The notes under the pieces are model-generated. The model was not told where the DNA came from. It saw only the letters and a list, made by a program, of their open reading frames with translations, and did no database searches. The translations under genes and the position numbers were made by a program. From assembly GCA_002695115.1 (NCBI GenBank), contig NZOA01000052.1, positions 29,389-36,585 on the forward strand: a stretch of DNA of 7,197 nt, written 5' to 3'. The DNA is from Planctomycetota bacterium (GTDB lineage Bacteria; Planctomycetota; UBA8108). Positions 1 to 5,884 of this stretch are shown here, piece after piece (position 1 is the first letter of the stretch; every line of letters begins with the position of its first letter).

Positions 1-317
1 CCCTCGCCCAGGCGCTCTCCCTTCGGGGGCATCCGCTTCTTGGGGTCGTCGCTCAGGACGCGCTTGATCATGGCGCTTCCGGAGCTCTTGCCCGGCTCCA
101 GGGCCGGACCGCTCTCTCCTCCCTGCAGGAAGTTCACGCGGGTGTTCATCGAGAACCCACCCTTGCGCTTCTCTTCCATGTGGCATTTTCCGCAGCGCTT
201 CTTGAGCAGCGGCGCCACCTTGTCGTGGAAGAGGGAGCCTGGGCCTTCCTCCGCGGCGGCTCCGCGGGCGCAGGGCGCCAGCGCGACCGTCAGGAGGAGG
301 ATGGACAGCTTGTTCAT
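1..317 (-). CDS. Planctomycete-type cytochrome c (PSCyt1) domain protein, N-terminal part, runs off the window
   Basis: Only the first 105 codons are visible; the gene continues beyond base 1. The product starts MNKLSILLLTVALA, a short hydrophobic export signal with a plausible cleavage near the GAAA-EE stretch at about residues 19-24. A c-type heme site CGKCH follows at residues 42-46 (bases 180-194), then a GGESGPALEPG segment (66-76) and RMPP (95-98), whose Met96 is a candidate axial heme ligand. This order (heme motif close to the N-terminus, GG-SGPA-PG, MPP) is that of the PSCyt1 domain. In known proteins PSCyt1 is usually followed by DUF1549 (PSCyt2) and DUF1553 domains; whether that holds here is outside the window. 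The ATG lies 3 bp after the stop of the gene upstream on the same strand, which implies one transcript and probably translational coupling. Expected location is the periplasm. The specific substrate or redox partner is unknown. Confidence 0.88.
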   Translation of the reverse strand, partial: MNKLSILLLTVALAPCARGAAAEEGPGSLFHDKVAPLLKKRCGKCHMEEKRKGGFSMNTRVNFLQGGESGPALEPGKSSGSAMIKRVLSDDPKKRMPPKGERLGE

Positions 318-320
318 GGA

Positions 321-3300
321 CTACTTTCCCTGTTTGAACATCGCGTGATCAGATTTTCCCATTGAGAGCAGGTAGGCGACCAGGTCGAGAACCTCCTCCT
401 TGTTGAGAGGATTGAGCAGGCCGGCGGGCATCATCGAGCCCTTGGCCGGCATGGTCTTGAGGATCTGCTTGTGGTTGACACCCGAGTTGCGGCTGGGCGT
501 CAGCATATTGGTGTTTACCGAGAAATTATCGCCTCCGCCATTGACGATCCGCCCGGTTACGGTCTTGCCGTTTTTCAGGATAAAGATCGTGGCGCGGTAC
601 TGGTCGGAGACCACCTTGCCGGGGTCGAGGATCGACTCGAGCAGGTCGCTCTTGCTGAAGCGCCCGGCCGCGGCGGTCAGGTCAGGTCCGGCTGCGCCGC
701 CCTGCCCGTCGAATCGATGGCAGACGAAGCACTTCGCCGCGGCGAACATCTTCTTGCCGTGCTCGAAGTCCCGGCCAACGAGTCCCTTCTCGACGGCCGG
801 CAGGACGTTCTTGGTGGTCCATTCCTTTCCCGGGCCTTTCGGCTTGGGCAGCTGGGTGAGCATCCCGGGGGCCGGGCTGTTCTTGAGTGAGCCGGCGGCG
901 AGGAGGGCTTTCTTTTCATCTGCACCGAGGCGTCCAATCGCCGCGCTCCTGACGTTGTTGATGAAGCCATTGAAGCTGGCGCCGCCACGGAAACCACGGG
1001 CGTTGCTGAACCATTTGAAATAGCGTTTGCGCTCATCGAGCGTCCAGCCGGTTTTCAGGCTGTGGAGGGCCAGGGCGTAGTGCATCTGGTCCTCCTGTGC
1101 CGGGCTCGTCTCCAGCAGGTTTACCGTCTTCCCGGAGACGCCGGGTGCCTCGAGGTAGATCAGTACCTGGCTCAGCTCGCGGTTCAGGGGGGCGGTCTTC
1201 GCCGGGTAGAGCTTAGAGAGCTCTGCCGCGATCTTCGCTCCCGCAGCCTCGGCCGGCTTGCCCATGCGTATGAATACGAGGCCGTAGGCACGCAGGAGAT
1301 TGATCAGTTGGGTCTCGTCCAGTGAGGCGGCCTTGATGTTACCGAGTGCGGCGAGCAGGCCGGGCCCGGCTTCAGGCTTTCCATGCCGGGCGAGGGCGAT
1401 GGCTCCCTGGATCAGGGCGACAGGGTTCTTTTCAGCCAGGACTTTTTCCTGCCAGGAGGCCACGGGCTGGTGCTCGACAGCGATTCTCGCTGCGTACCGC
1501 AGGTAGCGGTCAGGGCTGGCGAGCTGGGGCCAGGCAGCCTCGAGGGCTGCCGGGTCCTGCTTGCCGTGGAAGTTCTCCAGCTTCTTGCGTTGGGCCCGAA
1601 GCTTCTCCGACTCTGCCGATGTCTTCGCGACGCCGCCCTTGTCCTCGCCGGTATAGGTGACCCGGTAGAGCCCTGACTGGGTACGCCTTCCGCCGACGGA
1701 GACATAGAGGGCCTTGTCCCTCGGGTTGACGATGACGTCGGTGAGGGGGAACGGGGCGCCGGCGATGAACTGTTCGAGCTCACCGGTGTAGGTACCTCCC
1801 TGGGGGGTCATGTGGACAGCGTAGAGCTTTCCGTAGGACCAGTCACAGATATAGAGAGCCTCCTGGTACTTGACGGGGAAGTCCGCACCATAGCCGAAGC
1901 CGATCCCGGTGGGGGAGCCGGGGCCGACGTCGACGACCCGGCCGAGGCTGTCGGGATAGTAGGTCGGCCATTTGCCCGTACCTGAGCGCCAGCCGAACTC
2001 ACTACCACTGATAACATGGTTAACCCGGGTGGGGCGGTACCATGGGGTTCCGACGTCCCACTCCATGTCGGCGTCGTAGGTGAAGAGCTCGCCGTTTTTG
2101 TTGAAGGCGATGTCATACTGGTTGCGGTAGCCGTTGGAGACCAGCTCCCAGACCTTGCCTTCCGGGTCGGTCCTGGCGATCCAGCCACCGGGGGCGAGCT
2201 TGCCCCTGGCGTGGCCGCGGGCATCCCAGAGCCGGGGAAGGAGCAGGTCCTCTTTCCAGGTTCGCGGGACGAGGGATTTTTCGGGGTTGGGGATGTCGGT
2301 GTGGTTGCCGCCGATGACGTAGATGTACTTCCCCTCAGGGCCGAGGATGACAGCGTGCGGCCCGTGCTCTCCACCGCCACGGATTGACCTGAGCAGCTTG
2401 CGGTCGTCGAACTGGCCATCACCGTTGGTGTCACGCAGGCGGTAGAGCCCCCGGTCCTTTTCACTCTGGACGACATAGAGGCTGTCGAAGGCATAGAGGA
2501 GGCCGTGGGCGTGGCCGGCGTTGCCCGCGAGGCGCTCCACGAGGGTTTCACTTTTTTTCCCGATCGGCGAGGGGGTGATGCGGTAGAGGGCTCCATACTG
2601 GTCGGATGTAATGATTCTTCCCTTCGGGTCGACGGTCATGGTTACCCAGGAACCCTCCGAGCCCTTGGGTACCGAGTAGAGCAGTTCGACCTTGAAGCCC
2701 GGCAGCACGATGAGGCTGTCGGGGGCTGTGGCCTGGACCGGTTTCGGGGCCGCGCCGGCGTTGACCAGCGTGGTGCTGTTGACCGAGCTTCCCCAGGGGC
2801 CGCCGCCGATCTCGGCAATCGTGGTGGACTTCTTCCACTGGCTGTCATTGAAGGCGGTTTTCTTCCAGCCTGCAGCGGCCTTCCGGCTCGCCTTCCAGGC
2901 GGAGCTTGTCGAGAGGATCTGGATGCCTTTTTTGTCGCCCCTCGGCCTGCTCTTCCAGGAGTCCAGCGAGAGGATCAGTCCGCCGGGGCCGCCTGAGTTG
3001 ACGGCTTCCACGGCAATGACGTTTTTTCCTTTTACCAGGTTTCCGGCAATCTCCGCCCGCACGGGGGTTGACCATTCGTTTGAGGAGACAGCCTTCTTGC
3101 CATTGATAAAGACCCGCATGGCGTTGTCGCAGCTGCCTGCGACCGTTACCGATGTGGGAATGGACGAGAGGTCAAAGGTGTGACGAAAATAGACCGTTTC
3201 GTTGCTGTCGGATGGGCTGCCGAGCCAGATCCACTGGGGGACGGCTTTTGCCGCGGCTTGGGCCTGGTTGAAGGAAGCGTTGTCAACGGAGATGGTAAAG

Positions 3301-3359
3301 CCCGAGAAGATCAGCGTGACGGCGAGGAGAGGGAAGCTGGCGAGCGAGAGCTTTTTCAT
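321..3359 (-). CDS. Secreted PVC-type heme-binding CxxCH protein (dehydrogenase-like propeller, HEAT-like region, C-terminal cytochrome c)
   Basis: This 1012-residue protein begins with MKKLSLAS and a hydrophobic stretch to about residue 22, then an AQAAA segment (33-37), consistent with signal peptidase cleavage. Residues 41-135 resemble a galactose-binding-like beta-sandwich (PQWIWLG, NAMRVFINGK, LVKGKNVIAVEAVN). Residues 215-570 match the 'putative membrane-bound dehydrogenase' propeller family of PVC bacteria, related to soluble glucose dehydrogenase folds. They include GHAHGLLY (282-289), a calcium-loop-like DTNGDGQFDD (310-319), GEHGPHAV (330-337) and YICDWSYGKLYAV (503-515). Residues 600-830 are helix-rich and HEAT-like. 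The C-terminus is a cytochrome c domain of the Pirellula/Verrucomicrobium heme-binding type: CFVCH at 877-881 (bases 717-731), GPDLT at 891-895, and MMPAG (976-980) supplying a likely Met ligand. It probably oxidises a sugar or alcohol-like substrate in the periplasm and passes electrons to its own heme. The substrate is inference only. It is divergent from the GH88 gene and 3 bp upstream of the PSCyt1 gene. Confidence 0.92.
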   Translation of the reverse strand: MKKLSLASFPLLAVTLIFSGFTISVDNASFNQAQAAAKAVPQWIWLGSPSDSNETVYFRHTFDLSSIPTSVTVAGSCDNAMRVFINGKKAVSSNEWSTPVRAEIAGNLVKGKNVIAVEAVNSGGPGGLILSLDSWKSRPRGDKKGIQILSTSSAWKASRKAAAGWKKTAFNDSQWKKSTTIAEIGGGPWGSSVNSTTLVNAGAAPKPVQATAPDSLIVLPGFKVELLYSVPKGSEGSWVTMTVDPKGRIITSDQYGALYRITPSPIGKKSETLVERLAGNAGHAHGLLYAFDSLYVVQSEKDRGLYRLRDTNGDGQFDDRKLLRSIRGGGEHGPHAVILGPEGKYIYVIGGNHTDIPNPEKSLVPRTWKEDLLLPRLWDARGHARGKLAPGGWIARTDPEGKVWELVSNGYRNQYDIAFNKNGELFTYDADMEWDVGTPWYRPTRVNHVISGSEFGWRSGTGKWPTYYPDSLGRVVDVGPGSPTGIGFGYGADFPVKYQEALYICDWSYGKLYAVHMTPQGGTYTGELEQFIAGAPFPLTDVIVNPRDKALYVSVGGRRTQSGLYRVTYTGEDKGGVAKTSAESEKLRAQRKKLENFHGKQDPAALEAAWPQLASPDRYLRYAARIAVEHQPVASWQEKVLAEKNPVALIQGAIALARHGKPEAGPGLLAALGNIKAASLDETQLINLLRAYGLVFIRMGKPAEAAGAKIAAELSKLYPAKTAPLNRELSQVLIYLEAPGVSGKTVNLLETSPAQEDQMHYALALHSLKTGWTLDERKRYFKWFSNARGFRGGASFNGFINNVRSAAIGRLGADEKKALLAAGSLKNSPAPGMLTQLPKPKGPGKEWTTKNVLPAVEKGLVGRDFEHGKKMFAAAKCFVCHRFDGQGGAAGPDLTAAAGRFSKSDLLESILDPGKVVSDQYRATIFILKNGKTVTGRIVNGGGDNFSVNTNMLTPSRNSGVNHKQILKTMPAKGSMMPAGLLNPLNKEEVLDLVAYLLSMGKSDHAMFKQGK

Positions 3360-3536
3360 GGCTACTGTATCCCGTGTTGTTTGAAGTTGTTTTCCGTAAA
3401 ACTGAACAGCGGCAGGAAACCGGTACTCCCAGGCCCTGCAAGACCTGTATCGTGATTCGCCGGGCTCAAAAAGTCAATTTCACTGTCGGCAAAGGCTGCC
3501 CCTGTTCGCATTGAATTTGCGGTCCGGTCAACTACT
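3360..3536. other. Divergent intergenic spacer
   Basis: This spacer separates the minus-strand cytochrome pair from the plus-strand GH88 gene and must hold promoters for both directions. I see no convincing Shine-Dalgarno before either start codon. On the plus strand TTGAAT (3511-3516) and TACTAT (3533-3538) are spaced 16 bp apart, but the second hexamer overlaps the annotated ATG, so it would fit only a start at the GTG at 3546. I found no long inverted repeat, no palindrome like the one at 4813-4840, and no credible small gene. Confidence 0.5.
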
Positions 3537-4799
3537 ATGGTCCTCGTGAATACCGGGAAAAACCAGGAAAGCAAGCTGCCGTCTTCATTGGCTGATCATC
3601 TCGGCGAGGTGCTGGAGCTCTGCGATGCATCGCTTCGGCGGACCGCCGAGAGGTGGGGTGCCGACGAGCCCGCACCGATCTGGACCGAGGCGGGCAAGTG
3701 GTACCGGCAGCCGGACATGTGGACGGACTGGACTCCGGGCTTCTACGCGGGACAGATGTGGGTGCTTCACAAGCTGCTGAAGGATGATTTCTGGGCCGCG
3801 AGGGCCCGGGAGCAGTCCGCTGCGCTCCTGCCGCGCCGCCATGACAGGGATGTGCACGACCTCGGATTTATTTTTCTGAGCTCGTATGGGCGCTGGCTCG
3901 ATCAGGCCGCCGAGGATGATCCTATCCGGAAGGAGCTGGTTGACACCATCGTCACGGCCGCCACGGTGCAGAGCGAGCGCTGGAACGGCGCCACAGACGA
4001 GGGCTTCATCTATTCATTTAACGGCCCCCAGTCGCTGTTCATAGATGTCATGATGAACGTGAGGCTGCTGTTCTGGGCGGCGGCGAACGGAGCGGACCCG
4101 GGGGTGGGGGAGAGAGCCATCGAGCACTCCCGCACATCCGCGAGCTACCTGGTTCGCTGTGATGGGGAGGGGCTCGGTGAGACAGATGGCAGCGTGGCGC
4201 ACGAGGCGATCTTCAATACCGAGGAGGGCCGCGGAGAATTCCGCTGCCTGTCGACGCAGCAGGGGTATTCGCCTTTTACCTGCTGGGCCAGGGGGCTGGC
4301 CTGGGCTCTCTACGGCTACGCCTACGCCTGGGGCGCCTCCGGCCATGGAGAGTTCCTGGAGACCGCTCACCGCTGCGCTCGCTACTATCTCTTAAACACG
4401 CCCGGGGACTGTGTGCCGTATTGGGATTACGGGGCGCCCGGCATCCCCGATGAGCCGCGTGACTCTTCGGCGGCGGCTATCGCCGGCTGCGGGTTGATGC
4501 TGTTGGCCGACCTGGACCCCGGGGCCGGGGGCGCCGAAAGTTACCGCCGTACGGCCATCGAGATCGCGACGACCCTGAGCGGTGACGAATATCTCGGTCC
4601 GAAGAGGGAAGGTGAGGAGGGACTCCTGCTTGGCGGGGTCTATCATCGTCCCCGCGGCTGGGGTGTGGGCGGGGCTGTGATGTGGGGAGATTATTTCTTC
4701 CTGGAGCTCATCGAGCGCCTCCTCGGCCTCGATGACGAGGACCTGAGGCCCCTCGGGCCGGGTGAATGTCCCGTCCGGCTTGAAAAACCAGCAGATTGA
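3537..4799 (+). CDS. ugl: GH88 family unsaturated glucuronyl hydrolase
   Basis: The product is 420 residues, normal for glycoside hydrolase family 88. These enzymes hydrate the 4,5-double bond of unsaturated uronic acids at the non-reducing end of oligosaccharides released by polysaccharide lyases. The two aspartates known as catalytic in Bacillus UGL have clear counterparts: Asp108 in HDLGF (107-111) and Asp170 in IDVMMN (169-174). Other family blocks are WTPGFYAGQMW (65-75), WARGLAWALYGYA (250-262), PYWDYGAP (294-301) with RDSSAAAIA (308-316), and GGAVMWGDYFFLELIERLL (378-396). No signal peptide is visible, so the enzyme is probably cytoplasmic and acts on imported oligosaccharides. The ATG at 3537 is the first start and lacks a recognisable ribosome binding site; a GTG at codon 4 is an alternative. 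No lyase, sulfatase or transporter is seen in the window, so the polymer (glycosaminoglycan, ulvan, gellan or other) cannot be named. The gene ends 47 bp before the regulator ATG. Confidence 0.9.
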   Translation: MVLVNTGKNQESKLPSSLADHLGEVLELCDASLRRTAERWGADEPAPIWTEAGKWYRQPDMWTDWTPGFYAGQMWVLHKLLKDDFWAARAREQSAALLPRRHDRDVHDLGFIFLSSYGRWLDQAAEDDPIRKELVDTIVTAATVQSERWNGATDEGFIYSFNGPQSLFIDVMMNVRLLFWAAANGADPGVGERAIEHSRTSASYLVRCDGEGLGETDGSVAHEAIFNTEEGRGEFRCLSTQQGYSPFTCWARGLAWALYGYAYAWGASGHGEFLETAHRCARYYLLNTPGDCVPYWDYGAPGIPDEPRDSSAAAIAGCGLMLLADLDPGAGGAESYRRTAIEIATTLSGDEYLGPKREGEEGLLLGGVYHRPRGWGVGGAVMWGDYFFLELIERLLGLDDEDLRPLGPGECPVRLEKPAD

Positions 4800-4812
4800 A
4801 CAGAGTTTTTAT

Positions 4813-4840
4813 TACTATATCAAGATATCTTGATATAGTA
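4813..4840. promoter_or_regulatory. Perfect 28-bp palindrome, putative SahR operator
   Basis: The half-site TACTATATCAAGAT is followed immediately by its exact reverse complement ATCTTGATATAGTA, with the centre between bases 4826 and 4827. Only 6 of the 28 bases are G or C, in otherwise GC-rich DNA. It fills most of the 47-bp gap between the GH88 stop and the regulator's ATG and ends 6 bp before that ATG. ArsR-family dimers bind such dyads, and its place before a SahR-like gene and ahcY makes autoregulation the natural reading. I cannot confirm a match to the published SahR consensus from memory. Confidence 0.8.
4831..4839 (+). promoter_or_regulatory. Candidate extended -10 promoter for the regulator-ahcY operon
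   Basis: TGATATAGT reads as TG-N-TATAGT, an extended -10 element with five of six matches to TATAAT. The hexamer ends at 4839, so transcription would start about 7 bp further on, at or beside the A of the ATG at 4847, giving a leaderless or nearly leaderless message. The -35 position (ATTACT, 4811-4816) is poor, as expected for an extended -10 promoter. The element lies inside the right arm of the palindrome, so a bound repressor would block it. The consensus used is that of the sigma-70 family; promoter rules in PVC bacteria are less well known. Confidence 0.5.
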
Positions 4841-4846
4841 TCTGGT

Positions 4847-5806
4847 ATGCAAAGCTGCCTCTCTACAGTAAAGGCCCTCGCTGATGAAACCCGTCTGCGG
4901 ATCGTCAGGGTTCTGATGACCGGGAGCTACAACGTCAACGAGCTCGTCACCATTCTCACCATGGGACAGAGCCGTGTCTCGAGGCATCTGCGGATCCTCT
5001 CCGACGCGGGGCTCGTGAGCCCCCGGCGCCAGGGCACCTGGGTGTACTACGAGCTCACAGGGCTCTGGGAGAGCGAAACACGCAGCGGCTTTCTGCCGAG
5101 CTTCGCCGACGAGCTGTCCTCGAACCCGCTTCAGTTTGCCGCCGCCGATGACAGGGGCATCAAGGCCTGTCTGAACCAGCGTAGCAGGCAGGCCGAGCGT
5201 TTTTTCAACGATGTAGCCGAGCGCGATGACTCGCAGCGCGAGGAGATCGAAGGCCCGGCCGATCATCATGAGCTGCTCAGCAGTATCCTGGCTTCCGTTC
5301 CCGGAGGTGAAGGCAACGGCACGGTGGTCGATCTCGGCACCGGCACCGGCAGGCTGCTGTCATTGCTCTGTGAGAATTCCCGGCATGTGATCGGGGTCGA
5401 TGGTGCGAGAGAGATGATCGAGGTGGCGCGGAAAAGGAGTGAAGAGCTCGAGCTGGGTGCGGTGGAGTTTCGCCTGGGGAGCCTCGAGCACCTGCCCCTG
5501 CGCGATGGCGAAGCTGATGCGATGGTCGCCAATATGGTTCTCCACCATGTCGCCAATCCCTCGGCTGTGATCAAGGAGGTTTACCGGGGGCTTGTTCCCG
5601 GGGGGCGCTTCCTCCTGGCCGACTACGTGGCGCATTGGCGTGAATCGCATAGGGAGAAGCTGGGTGATCTCTGGCTCGGTTTCAACCGGGAAGAGCTCAT
5701 CGGCTGGCTCGAGCTGGCGGGATTTGAAGTTGAATCGGAGCGGGAGCTGCCCGGCAACAGGCGGCGCCCGGGGGTATTCGTCATAGAAAGCAATCGAAGG
5801 TCGTGA
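4847..5806 (+). CDS. sahR: SahR-like regulator: ArsR-type HTH fused to a SAM-methyltransferase-like domain
   Basis: From ATG 4847 the product has 319 residues. Residues 1-75 form an ArsR winged helix: LADETRLRIVRVL (11-23), the recognition region QSRVSRHLRILSDAGLV (41-57) and the wing RRQGTWVYYEL (60-70). Residues 140-315 form a class I methyltransferase fold with VVDLGTGTGRL (160-170), the acidic residue Asp185 in VIGVDGA that contacts the cofactor ribose, NMVLHHV (229-235) and LVPGGRFLLADYV (249-261). ArsR-methyltransferase fusions beside ahcY are the hallmark of SahR, a repressor that senses S-adenosylhomocysteine and controls SAM-cycle genes. The glycine-rich loop is intact, so SAH/SAM binding is likely; whether it also methylates anything is unknown. 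The frame could extend to a TTG at 4796, but that would translate through the palindrome and overlap the GH88 stop, so ATG 4847 is preferred. No Shine-Dalgarno precedes it. The gene lies 78 bp upstream of ahcY in the same direction. Confidence 0.85.
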   Translation: MQSCLSTVKALADETRLRIVRVLMTGSYNVNELVTILTMGQSRVSRHLRILSDAGLVSPRRQGTWVYYELTGLWESETRSGFLPSFADELSSNPLQFAAADDRGIKACLNQRSRQAERFFNDVAERDDSQREEIEGPADHHELLSSILASVPGGEGNGTVVDLGTGTGRLLSLLCENSRHVIGVDGAREMIEVARKRSEELELGAVEFRLGSLEHLPLRDGEADAMVANMVLHHVANPSAVIKEVYRGLVPGGRFLLADYVAHWRESHREKLGDLWLGFNREELIGWLELAGFEVESERELPGNRRRPGVFVIESNRRS

Positions 5807-5819
5807 GAATGTAAGGAGG

Positions 5820-5845
5820 CCTCCCGGGAGGGAGGGGAATTTTTT
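5820..5845 (+). terminator. Hairpin with T-tract between the regulator and ahcY (possible weak terminator or attenuator)
   Basis: CCTCCC (5820-5825) pairs fully with GGGAGG (5830-5835) around a GGGA loop of the GNRA type. The stem has six pairs, five of them G-C. After GGAA (5836-5839) come six T's (5840-5845). The stem is short and the T-tract is offset by four bases, so termination would be partial at best. It starts 13 bp after the regulator stop and ends 39 bp before the ahcY start. It could reduce read-through into ahcY, or it could be an mRNA-stabilising or processing structure. I see no competing antiterminator fold and no aptamer-sized leader. Confidence 0.4.
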
Positions 5846-5871
5846 GGCTGACGCGAACGAAAAAAAAGGAC

Positions 5872-5879
5872 AGGGAGGG
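5872..5879 (+). promoter_or_regulatory. Ribosome binding site that decides the TTG start of ahcY
   Basis: AGGGAGGG lies 5 bp before the TTG at 5885, a good Shine-Dalgarno at normal spacing. No ATG, GTG or other TTG occurs in this frame between the TTG and the upstream in-frame TGA at 5849-5851. The first internal ATG would remove about 30 conserved residues. Together these fix TTG as the start codon. Confidence 0.85.
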
Positions 5880-5884
5880 TAGAT

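Noticed and set aside
255..275. Lipoprotein signal (LAPC) in the PSCyt1 protein
   Set aside because: Proline just before the cysteine does not fit the usual lipobox, and a conventional cleavage after the Ala-rich stretch is at least as likely.
400..1023. A 207-codon plus-strand frame opposite the cytochrome domain of the large secreted protein
   Set aside because: It lies wholly opposite a well-supported coding region and its translation is low-complexity, Pro/Leu/Arg-rich with no domain; a shadow frame.
1808..2596. A 262-codon minus-strand frame within the propeller region
   Set aside because: It is an alternative frame of the real gene on the same strand, rich in Ser/Thr/Pro, with no family resemblance.
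5813..5819. AAGGAGG as a ribosome binding site for a small gene between the regulator and ahcY
   Set aside because: No ATG, GTG or TTG occurs at 4-12 bp downstream, and the following bases form the hairpin.
5807..5884. A SAH or SAM riboswitch upstream of ahcY
   Set aside because: The spacer is only 78 bp and holds one short hairpin; I could not fold the conserved core or pseudoknot of a SAH aptamer. Control by the adjacent SahR-like protein is a better explanation.
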